Source: Conus ventricosus (Eukaryota; Mollusca; Gastropoda; Neogastropoda; Conidae). Taken from it: a stretch of DNA of 64,000 nucleotides. This document shows, one piece after another, positions 10,956-22,079 of the stretch (the first letter of the stretch is position 1; every line of letters starts with the position of its first letter). The stretch covers positions 88,428,525 to 88,492,524 of the forward strand of contig CM031607.1 of NCBI GenBank assembly GCA_018398815.1, read 5' to 3'. Made by a program: the position numbers and the translations under genes. Below the pieces are notes generated by a model that was not told the origin of the DNA, did not search any database, and saw only the letters and a program-made list of their open reading frames with translations.

Positions 10956-11119
10956 GCCCATATGGTCGCCGGCCTATATGGTCGCCGGCGACCATATGGG
11001 CAGGGGTGTTGATGCCCATATGGTCGCCGGCCCATATGGTTGCCGGCGACCAAATGGGCAGGGATTTCGGTGCCCGTACGGTCGCCAGCTGCCCATAGGT
11101 CGCCGGCGACCGTACGGGC
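10956..11119. repeat. Array of three 58-bp palindromic units
   Basis: Units start at 10,956, 11,014 and 11,072, exactly 58 bp apart. Unit 1 has perfect 18-bp arms (GCCCATATGGTCGCCGGC and its reverse complement) around a 10-bp centre. Unit 2 has one arm mismatch. In unit 3 the CATATG core is CGTACG in both arms, so pairing is kept. A further 20-bp palindrome (8-bp arms) lies at 11,131-11,150. The array starts five bases after the A/B homology ends and is absent from B. It could be cruciform-forming DNA, a binding-site cluster or the end of an unknown element. Confidence 0.9.
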
Positions 11120-11199
11120 ATGAGTGTAGATATTTTCTGCAGAGAAAATACAGACGTGAACGACTTAGTAAATATAATTATGACCTGTAATATGAAGTG

Positions 11200-11352
<153 letters not shown>

Positions 11353-11416
11353 ACAGCCGTTCGCACACGTGATGGCCGCGACCGGTGATACTTTTTTTGC
11401 ACCCTCATAGGAATAT

Positions 11417-11418
<2 letters not shown>

Positions 11419-11451
<33 letters not shown>
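11419..11451 (-). repeat. ATT-repeat 3' tail of the L2/CR1-like LINE
   Basis: About eleven TAA/ATT triplets directly abut the GC-stem 3' end of the LINE. Such microsatellite tails, in place of poly-A, are typical of L2/CR1 elements. Confidence 0.85.
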
Positions 11452-11452
<1 letters not shown>

Positions 11453-11669
11453 TGCGGACTTCTATAGCGCGGTTTCGCGGTCTACGACCGCGCTCACCGC
11501 GCTTTACATGAAACATAAAAATGTACAACATACACGAAATACATAAGCTTATGCCGCCATGGACAATAACGTAAAGCATTTAAAATGAACAAGCAAATTG
11601 GAACAATAAAATTCACACATATAAGATTTATAGTCATTTGTAAAACGATATGTCAACAAGGACAACCGT

Positions 11670-11784
11670 TCAACACACACACAACCCACCAGACACACTC
11701 ACACACACACACGCACGCACGCGCGCGCGCACGCACGCACGCACGCACGCACGCACAACACACACACACACACACACACACACA
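11670..11784 (+). repeat. (CA)n/(CG)n tract inside the LINE 3' UTR
   Basis: CA repeats with a CG/CACG core. It is not expected in the element's 3' UTR, so it probably expanded or was inserted after integration. Confidence 0.9.
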
Positions 11785-13760
11785 GAGCAATATGACAATA
11801 TATAAAATGATTGATTACCCAATGTTTTGTTTTAAAAACAAGGACGTTAATAAAGATGGGCGTTTACTTGGAATCATAATGCAATTTAAATAAATATGTT
11901 TTTAATGCCTTTTTAAAAGATGATTTTGGCTGAACATAGCGGATAGATTTGGGCAGTGAATTCCATTGTCTTGGGGCAGCAAATGAAAAAGAACGTTCGC
12001 CCAAAAATCTAGTGCGAGTCCTCGGAATGCACAAAGTCAGATGTTCTGTAGACGAACGGAGTGGTCGGGATAGTGAGTAAATGGACAGCAGATCGGAAAA
12101 AAATGAGCTGGAGAAGACTTTGAGAGGAAATCGTGGCAAAGGAGTGATAGCTTATACTGAATGCGTGCTTCAATTGGCAACCAGTGTAGGGTTTGTAACA
12201 AAGGTGTACATGATCTCTTTTTTTTAGCCTTAAATACTAGTCTTGCAGCTGAATTTTGCACCTTTTGTTGCTTATCTATAGATGTTTTAGGGCATCCCGC
12301 TAAAAGGGCATTGCAATAATCAAGTCTAGAGAGGACAAAGGCCACAGACTGTTTTTGTTGCTGCTATTGTGAGGTAGTGACGAATAGAACTAATCTAGTG
12401 TAGAGCTGCATAAGCTGATTTGCAAATGTGCGATGTGTGCCTGTCAAGTGATAAGTCATCAGATATAATAAATCCTAGGTTGCGTGCAAAAGCATAGAGC
12501 GCAATATCAAAGTTTCCAATATGAATATTGGATGGTTTAGGACAGTGTAAGAAGGATTCTTCGAGTGAATGAGAAGTGCCTCAGTTTTATCATCATTTAA
12601 CTTCATTTATGTTCAGTCATCCAAGATTTTACCTGACTAATACAATTTTGCATATTCTGTATATTTTTATCTATTTCCACTGGCTGCCCAGAGCTGTTAA
12701 GTTGGGTGTCATCTGCATATGACAAGTTAGAGATGGACTGTCGTTTGATAAGAGCATGGAGAGGTTTTGTATACATAATGAATAGGACAGGACCCAGTAC
12801 TGAGCCCTGGGGTACGCCAAAAGATAATGGTTCTGCGTTAGATAAGGAGTCATTTATGACGACACTGTGTGCAGTTTGTTAAGTAGCTCTGAAACCAAGA
12901 TACGGCTGTTCCAGAAATGCCATAATGACAATGGAGTGTGTGAACAAGGAGAGAGTGATCAATAGTGTCAAAAGCTGCATTAGTCAAGCAAAGTCAACAA
13001 AGATACATCGCCACAATCCAGGGCAGACAGAATATCATTGGTGATCTTGATTCAGTGCGTCTCAGTACTGTGCGAGGTTTCTACTACCGACCCGGTAAGC
13101 AGACTGGTTAGGGCTGAGTAAAGAGTGTGTGTTTAAATAGTCAAAGAGCTGATCAAGAACAACTTTCTCAATAACTTTTGACAAGAATGACAGGTTTGAT
13201 ACTGGACGATAGTTCTTTAAAATAGTTTGATCTAGGGAAGACTTTTTCAATAGGGGTTTGACTACAGCGGCCTTAAGTAATGATGGGAAACAGCCTGACA
13301 ATAGACTTTCATTAACAATGTGGGTAAGGGTTGGGAGTAATTCGTCAAGACATTCAACCAGCAAAGGAGTTGGGATAGGGTCAAGAGAGCAACTGGCAGG
13401 TTTTGCCTTTAAAAGAATTTTTCTGAGATCACAATGTGTATACAGAATTAAACGTGTCAAAGTTAGAAACCACCACAGAATCAGAATTACAGGAGCTATG
13501 GAGAAGGAGCCGCTTAGATATCAAGTTCGGAACGATATATCAGAGATCTTTGATGTAAAATAATCACTAAAAACTTTGGAAGCTGACTGTGGGGGGCCGA
13601 AGTGGGAAGGGCGAAGACTTAACGTTGCCAGCAGTTTACCACACACTTTAAAAAATTGTTTGACAGATTACTCTCTATGACCTGAGCACTGTGATAGATA
13701 GTTTTTGCTTTTTCAACAATTCTTGCAACCATATCAGTCTTATATTTTGTATTTTTGCCT

Positions 13761-14344
13761 GATTACAGGTACTGTACATAGACATGTCTGTTTACAATTT
13801 TATTTGATATTCACATGTCTCAAACCTTCTTTACACGAAGAAACGTAATAGAACACCAAGTGAACCGTGTTACTTTTCATGTGGTAACTCCGCTGACTAT
13901 ACACCGCTGGCATCGATGACAGATCTGGTGCAGGCGCGAGTCTGCTCCCTACCTTCGGCTGCGGGATCCTTTGGGCTGGTGCTATGGTGTTCTGATTGGT
14001 CAAAAAATCAGTTATTGAAAACTTTGATCGATCACTGCTCCTAACACAGGGGGCTGTGATTGCGTTTCCTGTCCAGACATAATCAGCATCGTTCATAGTA
14101 TCATTGTGCAAGAGGAAATGTTTCTACTAAAAAACGCAAAGTCATAAATCTTAACTCCTCCACTAATCGCACGCGCGTGTGTAAAAGCGTTCTATACTGT
14201 TCTTCGAGAGGAAGTTTGGTCGCGAGGGTAAATGACGCGATGACAGACGGGCAAAGGTTAGACAACTCGGCGCTAGTAACGATGGTAGAAGAACAAATAG
14301 CTTGGAGCTTGAGAGAGAGAGAGAGAGAGAACGAACGACGAACG
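13761..14344. other. Intervening DNA between two LINEs, no gene seen
   Basis: A 103-codon minus frame (13,800-14,111) has no motif I recognise. A short GA run lies at about 14,310-14,330. Confidence 0.5.
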
Positions 14345-14350
14345 AAATGT

Positions 14351-14356
14351 TTTATT
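14351..14356 (-). promoter_or_regulatory. AATAAA polyadenylation signal of the large LINE
   Basis: AATAAA on the minus strand sits about 290 bp after the last recognisable ORF2 codon, directly after GGTGGCCTGTGGCCGATGTTC. It is followed within about 15 bp by the presumed end of the element. Confidence 0.6.
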
Positions 14357-14639
14357 GAACATCGGCCACAGGCCACCATTCAAGTGGGAAAAAAGGGGGG
14401 GCGGGGGAGGGGGAGGTGTGAAAGGGACAAGGGGATGAGGAAACGGGTCGGGACATGAACCTGCGCATTACAAATTCGAAACAAGAAATAAATATAAGAT
14501 TCGAACCACAAAGAACAAGAGCACAAATAAGTATATGAAAAAACTCCTCGGAACTTCCTATTCGATCAATATAGATGATTAGTAACATGAATGCATTTGC
14601 AATTATATGGGAAAAATCATTATCTTACTATCTTCATGT

Positions 14640-15420
14640 TTTCATGTATTATCATTTAAGCAGTCAGGCTCTGTCTCCTTCGAATTGACAGAAATATAAA
14701 TTTGTGAAAGTGGAAGGGTTCTTTGATACTGATGTGCCTGAAGAAGAGTGGACATTGGTAAATGAAGAAGATTAGATATAAGTGCTGCACGAAAATCTGT
14801 ATACAGTGGGCAACTGTATATCAAATGATATTCATCTTCTTATATTAGCACAATAAGGACAATTTTTGTCATAAGAATTATCACTGAACCTATGAAGATT
14901 ATTGTTCAGAGGTAGAACATTAAGTCTAGCATGAGACAGAGCAACCCTAAAACAATACACATCAATGTTACAAAGATACATTTCTCGTTCAAAAATAGAT
15001 TTGAACGATTTGTAACACGCGTACCTTTCCCTGTCTCTTATAGATCCTGCCCATTCTGAGTAAACATATCAACTAGTCTTTGCCTAAAAATTGCAAGAAT
15101 CCTCGAACATCACCCACTCCCTGTTGTAGCCATACAAAGTTAAACCCAGTCTCGCATAACAATTCTCTTATTTTGTCACCAGCATTTCTTTACGTTTTGA
15201 TCTAGAGTTAACTGCATTTCGTATGCTTGACGAGGAAGCCTTTGTTGGTCCATTCTAAGCAGCTTAAACCAATATCTCATAGCACATATATAGGAGTTGA
15301 TATATACGGATATCTTCCCAGTTCACCCATATACCATTTTGTTTGGTGTCTTACTTGGGACACCCAAGAAACGTTTGCATGCAATCAAATGAATCTTTTC
15401 TAGGCATTCCAAACGGTTTA
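14640..15420 (-). pseudogene. LINE C-terminal domain with CCHC-like knuckle
   Basis: The minus strand reads a WALNRL.CLEKIH-like segment, a YWFKLLRM segment, an NFVWLQQGVGDVRGFLQF segment, then CPYCANIRR and, after a frame change, YHLIYSCPLYTDFRAAL. The Cys-Cys-His-Cys pattern is typical of the end of LINE ORF2. The layout equals the isolated fragments at 2,250-2,715 and 7,195-7,960, so those probably derive from related families. Confidence 0.75.
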
Positions 15421-15559
15421 AGGCCCAAACGTCAGATGAATATAATAAGATTGGTTTAATTTTGGCATCAAAAATCTTAAAGTAGATCTTATAACTAATT
15501 CTTTATTTTTCTGGAAAGCCCTTACTAGATTAAACATAGCTTTTTTTCCTTTGGCAACC

Positions 15560-17060
15560 AAATGTTCAGTGCGATCCTCGGGCTGATTTTAGTGGAAAAA
15601 ATGAAACCCAGATAACAGTATTTGTTTACTACTTCTAATTTAGTATTGCCAAATAACCATTGTTCACTTTTACCCAGAAAACCCCTTTTCTAAAGACCAT
15701 GACCTTAGTTTTGTCCGTGTTAACTTTCATTTTCATATTGGTGCAACATGTCTGAAGCAGTTTAGCTGGTTTTGCAGACCAACTGGGGTAGATGCTAAAA
15801 GAACAATGTCATCTGCAAACAGCAGAATAAACAGTTCCATCATGCCAGGTACCAATTGAATGCCATATGTCTACCTTTTTCAGATAAGTGATTCGCTAAC
15901 TGGTTAATAAACATTTCAAATAGCGTTGGACTCAACACACACCCTTGTCTGACTCCCATTGGGCAGTCAAAGAAGTCTGAATATTCAAAGTTGGATCTTA
16001 CACAAGATACTAAATGAGTTATACATTGCTTTTAAAGAACAGAAGAATTTCCCTTAATGCCTTGGTTTCTAATACACTGCAATAACTTATCGTGTCTTAC
16101 GGAATCAAAAGCTTTTCTGAAGTCTACAAAAGCAACATAAAGCTTTTTACACGCTGAGACAAACATTTTTGAACCATAGAATAAAGACAGTAGATTTGGT
16201 CTATTGTAGAATAGTTTTTCCTAAACCCAGCTTGACTTTCAGAGATCAGGTTGTCATCTTCAAGCCATGCGTATAAACGATTATTTAGAATAGTGCTATA
16301 GCATTTTGAATTGAGCTTAATAAGGATACACCTCTATAGTTATCTACATCTCTGTATCTCCCTTTTTGTGGATTGGGATAATGATAGCCTTTGCCCACAC
16401 TTTAGGATAAATGCCTTTTGCAAAAATAATGTTGAAAAGCCTTTTCAAAAAGGGAATAGTAATTGCACTTCCAGCCTTCAGCATTTCAGAAATGACTCCA
16501 TCTGGTCCACATGCCTTACCTGACTTTAATTTGTTCACAGCAATTGAAATTTCACTTTCGGTGATTTCAGCATTTAGCACGTGCTCTTCGTGCTCAGTCA
16601 AATCAATGTTGTCACAATGTTCACCATCGAATTACTATCATCAATTGAAAATACATTTTTAAATGATCGTACCATTTATCAATTGAAATGTCATTGAATT
16701 TTTTGCTCTTTGCTTCCCACACCCCATTTCGGTTAACTGTTTCCAAAATTTGGATGAATCAGAAATATTTGACGCTAACATTTCAGCCTTCCTTCGTTTA
16801 AAACTTCTTTTTTTAAACTTCAGCAAATTTTTGTACTTTTTCTTTGCTTGAACATGCTGTAATCTGTGTTCTATTTTTCTAGTTCTTCTGAAAATTCTGA
16901 GTGCACGTTTACTGTAACGTTTGGCTTGTCGACACTCCTCGTCAAACCATTCCGAAGACTTTGAGGAGGCAACCAAATAGACTTTCTTAACCATGAAGCT
17001 GCTAGCCGATAGCAGGCAACTTACAAAAAGATCTATTGCATCATCAACATCATCTTCCAA
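15560..17060 (-). pseudogene. LINE linker and reverse transcriptase domain
   Basis: The basic linker WFDEECRQAKRYSKRALR through SNISDSSKFWKQL (17,060-16,680) precedes the RT. RT blocks seen: ITESEISIAVNKLKSGKACG and PDGVISEMLK (16,590-16,490), PKVWAKAIIIPIHKKGD (about 16,410-16,360), an ESQAGFRK-like stretch (about 16,220), GVRQGCVLSPTLFEMFI (about 15,950-15,900) and the catalytic FADD (15,808-15,819). The order and spacing are those of a non-LTR RT. Frames change several times downstream of about 16,340. Confidence 0.85.
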
Positions 17061-17139
17061 AATGGCGTCTGCCGTTGTAATCTATCATGATGTTGTTTTC
17101 TCAGATTCTCTAGAAAGTCTTGTTCACCTTGCTTATCCC

Positions 17140-19090
17140 AAACATTGTTTTTCGATAAAAGAATTGCTCTTACTTTCATGTTTGCCGCTTTTGCTTGGGA
17201 TGGTCAAAGGAAAAGAAAGTACAACTGGCAAGTGATCAGATTCGACAGAATCTTCAACAACGAGTGACATGCCATATTGTGCATTCAGTAAGTTTTGAGA
17301 TATAACAAAATAATCAACAGTACTGCATCCTGAAATGGATATAAAGGTGTAACTACCATCGAAACCATGTTCACAAAGCCCATTCAAAATAAACAAAGTC
17401 CAAAGAGTTGCATAGTTCTAACAACTGATCACCAAATACATTTTCAGATTCATCGTGTGAAGTTCTACAATATGGCGACTGGTCATAGTTCTCTATAAAA
17501 TTGTCATCAACATCGATGCCGACATTATTTTTCGAGGCTGTTCTTGCGTTAACCCGTTGAGTGCCTTTAGTCGGTCAGCTGACGCGGAAATAAAAGTGCT
17601 TTTCCAGTGCCTATGGGCCGTCCACTGACGTCATGCATTTTTCTTGAATTTTCATTCGTTACTATTTCTATCAACGGACTCAAATAGAGTTTGCGTAGAA
17701 AGCCTTATATGTCTGTAGTCTTAAAATAATATGTAAATGACCAGACGTGAGAGGAAAGCCCATTTATTCTCATCACTGACTGGATGACCAGCCAGCACTT
17801 CATGTCTCGTTTGCAAAGATGGCGGCGCAACCTTCGACAAGCCCAGCGACCAAATCAACGTATTTACACAGCTGAGCAGGCTCTGCTGATGATTTTTGAC
17901 AAACACAATAATCTTTTATTCAACGACTAACTCGAGCATGAAGGTGAGATGATGATAGTGGTGGAATTGCCGACCATATTCGTCAGTTATTGAGTAGGGC
18001 TCTGTGACCTCAGTGTGTGTTCAGCTGACAGCGTCGAACGAGCCAGCCTAGTGTGTACTCTGCACTGCGTGCCGGTGGCCAGTGATGTGAAAATCAGTGC
18101 GAGAGGGGATCGTGGCCTGCTCGCGGCGTCGGACACGGTGCAGACGGAAAGGTAGGGGAAGATGAGGGGTGAAAGAGAGGGTTGATGTCGAGCAAGGGGG
18201 TGTGGTGGGGAGAGGGGGGGGGGGGGCGTGGTAGTGGAATGGTCAGTCTGCATCGAGTGTGAGCGTCTGATAGACTTCCAAACTGTTTTACTTTCATTTA
18301 CAGGTTGTAGTGTGACATACAAACTTTATTTTCAACTTTTTTGCTGTGTTCTTGTTTTGGATGTGGTAGATACATATGTTTTTGATCGTGCAAAAAAATC
18401 TATCCAAATCTAAAAGCCTAAATACTTTTTTATTATCAAAATTAAAACAAAAGAAGCCAGATTCAAATCTTCATTCAATTTCCTTCAAAAATGATACAGA
18501 ATTTCATTTTTCTATCTTTGTAGTTTCTGAGCTAGAATTTTTTGTTATTATGACCCCAAATCATGAGATTTCCCAGGCACCTGGGAACACCTTTGTTTGT
18601 ACTATTGTGAGGCACTGAACAGGTTAAGGTCCCCAGATAATAACACATAAAAATTGTATGATTCATACAAATCCAACAAACATTGTTCTAATGGTTCCAA
18701 GCCAAACCCATTCGTGTTAGTTCCCAGGCATTTGACTCCATTGGAGGTATATATGTACAAAATCCAAAATACATTCATGTCGCTATCGAAGAGCTTCTTA
18801 TCAATATTCAAAATGATCGTATTTTCAGACTTATAATCAATCCGTGTAACAAAACTAGAAAAGGTCTTTTTAATTAAAACAATTACTCCTCCTGAATATC
18901 GTCTTGGTGGGAAAGCTTCTTTGCTTGTGAATTATAAATCTCGTAATCATTGAAAAGTGAGAATTCGAAATTCACACCAACAAACGTTTCAGTTAAACAC
19001 ACAAAATCATGTGATTTGTATAACTCACAAAACCGTTGTTCTCCAACTTAGAAAGCAAACCATTTACATTAAAGTTTAAAACTTGATTAA
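17140..19090 (-). pseudogene. LINE apurinic-like endonuclease domain, split by insertion
   Basis: The start is FNVNGLLSKLEN (about 19,080), then VCLTETFV with the catalytic Glu (about 18,980), the catalytic LLSGDLNAR at the junction of 18,628 and 17,548, and SDHLPVVLSF with the terminal Asp-His (about 17,225). These are the expected steps of the EEP nuclease that nicks target DNA. The 1,071-bp piggyBac-like element interrupts the GDLN motif. Removing it with one TTAA restores the reading frame through the motif. Confidence 0.85.
17553..18623 (+). mobile_element. piggyBac-like non-autonomous element nested in the LINE
   Basis: The 1,071-bp insertion is flanked by TTAA on both sides (17,549-17,552 and 18,624-18,627). 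Its ends are CCCGTTGAGTGCCT and, reversed, CCTGTTCAGTGCCT (12 of 14 identical). TTAA targeting with short TIRs beginning CC is the piggyBac signature. Subterminal GTCAGCTGAC (17,574-17,583) is palindromic. A 48-codon plus frame at 17,784-17,930 (RIYTAEQALLMIFD) weakly recalls the N-terminus of piggyBac transposases; no catalytic domain fits, so mobilisation in trans is inferred. Orientation is arbitrary. Excision with one TTAA restores the LINE endonuclease motif. Confidence 0.88.
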
Positions 19091-19169
19091 AGTGCTATTA
19101 TTTTTAGGTATTTCTTGAGAATTATTTTCTATGGACTGCTTTGCAGTAAAGTTTGCACCACCGTTTTTC

Positions 19170-20600
19170 TGTTCAACTTTCAAGGCCCGGCCGATATCCT
19201 ATTTGAAAAGAATTAAGCTTGGCGCGGGACCTTGTGCGTCCCCTTTCCGTAATGTCCCTGCCACTTTCCTTGGACCGTGCACGTTTTAAAACTGTCAGTA
19301 TAGTGTGTTCTGACTGGCATCCCTTGGCCTGGATTCTCCCTTCTTTGGGCGCTGTTTCTGTTGGTTGTATCTCCCTGAACACCAGGATTTGAAAGTGCCA
19401 CGTCACTGTTGGCGTTTGTCGTGTTGTTTGTGTCAACAGACGGAGTTGCTATCTGTTGTTCTGACCGCTCACCATCCTGTCTGTCTGTCCTGATAGCTGT
19501 ATGAGAAGATGTATGGGCCTGTGTGAGTGTGTATTTTGTATGTCTGTGTCCCCATGGGTGTTTCCTGGATCCCCATGTGTGACACATAATATCGCCTGCT
19601 CATTCTCTGTTTCACTTGGTTTGTTGATAGTAGCCCTCTGTTCATTCACTATGAGTTCATATCATTTTTTCTTTCTACTGCATCAGGTTCAACGTCATGA
19701 GAGATTTGCAAGAAGTTTGAGTCACAGTAATCGCAGGGGGTTTGAAGGGACTTCTGTCTCGCTTGCAGTCCCACCTGCACGTCTTTGTCGTTGACGATTG
19801 GCACTGGGAATTCAACCTCATTTCCTACGTCACTGGATTCTCACTGATGTCCTGTCTTCTGTCGGGATGTTTTGGTCACCATTCAGTATATTGTCCTGGT
19901 CCGTATGTCGTGAGTCCCTTTTAAACGTCAGGCTGATGAGTCACTTGTCTGTGTTTGAATATACTGACTTTGTCTTGGTGCTTCTTCGGTGTACTCGTTC
20001 TGGGAAACATTCGCTGCTGACCGTGGTTCCGGGATCGTCTGTCACGGAAGGCTTCTAAATCTTCATCTGTCGGCATTTCTACGCTTGGCTGCCTGGCTGT
20101 AAGTGACAGCCTGGAGCAATGGCGGGCGTGAGGGCCCGACACGGTCAGCTGAAGACTGTCATTGCCCCCCTCTCCTCTGTTCCCCTTTCTTTCCTGCTGG
20201 CTGTGACGTGAAAAACCCGCTGATCTGTTGTGTTCACCATCTTTCTGGGAGCAGGAGGATGTCTGTCTGGCCCCCCCAGTAGGCGGGACTGCCGTCTTCT
20301 GTCCTCTCACCTCGTCCAGTCCGGTTGCGCTCGTTCTTGAGTGGGCAGTTGGGGGCCACTCCTCACCTGCAGTAGATGTCGGTCGTCCGTGAAGACTGTA
20401 GGTTGAAGGAAGAGTGGCTGTGAGAAGACGGAAATCGACTATGGAAGGCTGTCTATCTTTCACATGAAGTCGTCCATTTATAAAAATAGGCCTTTTTTCC
20501 TGGTCTCTGTAGAAATCTATCATTGCCTCTGCCTTGTGGTGAGGTCCCCAGTCACTCTGATGCTGTTACGCCGCTGCATCACGCAACTCCGGTCCTGGGA
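19170..20600 (-). pseudogene. LINE ORF1-like remnant (nucleic-acid-binding protein)
   Basis: The 5' part (20,600-19,921) encodes RNSIRVTGDLTTRQRQ, a one-step frame change, then YRDQEKRPIFINGRLHVKDR. This is the signature of the C-terminal domain of L1-type ORF1 proteins, RNA-binding chaperones of the retroelement particle. A Ser/Thr/Arg/Gln-rich region (to 19,921) and another basic segment (19,587-19,173) follow. The N-terminal coiled coil and most of the RRM are not seen, so it is probably truncated at about 20,680. The assignment rests on short motifs and is inference. Confidence 0.6.
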
Positions 20601-20807
20601 TGGACATCCTGTCTCCCCAACGACAGAACTGCACCCGCAGAGAACAGCATTTTACCAATTCTATACCTCACTTGCTTCCACCACTAGTTTTTGGGCCCGA
20701 AAGTGCTAAAAAGCCGCCTTTTTTCTGTGTGCGGTCGAGAGAGCTGAGAGCGAGACGAGAAATCACCGGCACACCCTGACAAAGCCCGTTAGGTCAAGTT
20801 GCCCTCA

Positions 20808-20955
20808 GAACAGACAGACAGACAGAAAGACAGACAGAGAAGAGAGAGACAGAGAGCGAGGACAGACGACAGACAGAGAGGCGGGGCAGGTCCCACACAC
20901 CACACACAACCACACACCCACACACACACACACACACACAACACACACACTCTTT
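20808..20955 (+). repeat. (CAGA)n and (CA)n microsatellites
   Basis: Purine-rich CAGA/GAGA run followed by a CA tract. Open frames here are repeat artefacts. Confidence 0.9.
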
Positions 20956-22078
20956 TCTTCTTTCTCTCTCTCGCAATTTTAAATGACATAAAATCCCGCA
21001 CACTTCTTCTGTCTAATTTTTACCTACAAAACTTTGTCACAGGACAGGCAGACACGGGGCTGAGACCTGATCCACTTTATTTACGGCCTCGCGGCAGTTT
21101 GCAACAGAAAGCGCTAGCATGCGCTGTGTAACGAAGCACACTCGGCTGGGTTGCACCAAATTGCGTCAGAAAATGATCTTGGAAGAATTCTAGATTGCCA
21201 CGTCGACACACCGCATCGAGGCTGTCACGCGGAACACGACCGGGTTTCGCCATTGCTTGCTCGGCTCTCGGGAAAGAAGGTTGTGTTAAGTTTGCTGGCT
21301 CTGGTGTGACCACTGTGTTTTATTGTGTTGTTATTTTAAATGGCTAAAACGGTTATTGAAGAACAGGTTTGTGATATTTGAGTCATAAGTTTTACTTTAA
21401 CTATGTTAGAGTATTTGTTTGAAAGAATCTAGGCGAAGCATGTTGTTGAAATCTGGGGATGATTTGGTTTTTCTAGAAAACGAAAAAAAGTGAATAACTG
21501 TTTAGAATGAACGACTTCTTAAAGGTTTGTTGAGTTCAAGGACAATGAAACAAGATGTAGCAGTTTTAATACGTGTTTGACTATTGATGAGATGGCTCCT
21601 TATTCTAATTCAAAATAAAAAAAAATGGCGCAGCATTGTTGAAAGTCGGCAGAATGCAAAACAAACCATTGCGCGTTGATTGTTGTTGGGAGCTGGCTTG
21701 AGACGCTAAAGCATGTTAAAATAACATGGCTTCATTTCCTTAAGGCGGAGGTAAACCACTCGGATGAACGCTTTGATTCGTTTTGCTAAAAAACATATAT
21801 TTGAAACATTTTTGCTGTTCCTCCCCTAAGTAAAAAAGACTGTTCTCAGTTTGTTATTCGACTGATGAGTGTTAACTACAGATTCAGTGTTCATGTGGCA
21901 AGCTGATCTGTGTATTAAGATGTGTATACTTTTCTACTTTTTTAATTCTACAGTTCTCTGGCCTTCAAGTGACTGCCCTTCTGGCCAATCTGAATGGCGA
22001 TTTTCGTATGTTCTGGCAAACAAACTACGATAGTGTTAGGCAGACTTAGTTACATTACCCAGTATGGAGAGGAACGTA
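20956..22078. other. Unassigned DNA, no gene seen
   Basis: No coding, RNA or repeat structure recognised beyond short A/T runs. A 78-codon minus frame at 21,077-21,313 has no motif. Confidence 0.5.
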
Positions 22079-22079
22079 G

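Larger units (their letters stand above)
11419..13760 (-). mobile_element. 5'-truncated L2/CR1-like LINE
   Basis: A minus-strand non-LTR retrotransposon, from RT N-terminal region to 3' tail. Visible are an RT lead-in (SLDPIPTPLL, then LKNYRPVSNLSFLSKVIEKV, within 13,062-13,460), the catalytic YADD (12,708-12,719) after a YGVPQGSVLGP-like stretch, and the C-terminal SRLDYCNALLAGCP and LQTLHWLPIEARI block (12,037-12,345). The ending FAAPRQWNSLPKSIR is at 11,864-12,139. No endonuclease remains. Several frameshifts separate the blocks. The 3' UTR contains a (CA)n tract and a GC stem (TGTAAAGCGC...CGCGCTATA), and the element ends in an ATT microsatellite, as usual for L2/CR1 elements. Confidence 0.9.
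14345..20680 (-). mobile_element. Large I/Jockey-like LINE, nearly full length, interrupted by a piggyBac-like element
   Basis: Read on the minus strand. An ORF1 remnant (20,600-19,170) has RVTGDLTTRQRQ then RPIFINGRLHVKDRQPS, resembling L1-type ORF1 C-termini. The AP endonuclease runs 19,090-17,140, the RT 16,690-15,560, and the C-terminal region with a zinc knuckle 15,420-14,640. AATAAA is at 14,351-14,356 near the 3' end. About 5.3 kb remains without the nested element. Frame breaks make it non-coding as it stands; some may be consensus errors. The clade is uncertain because ORF1 looks L1-like while the ORF2 C-terminus looks I/Jockey-like. Confidence 0.88.
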
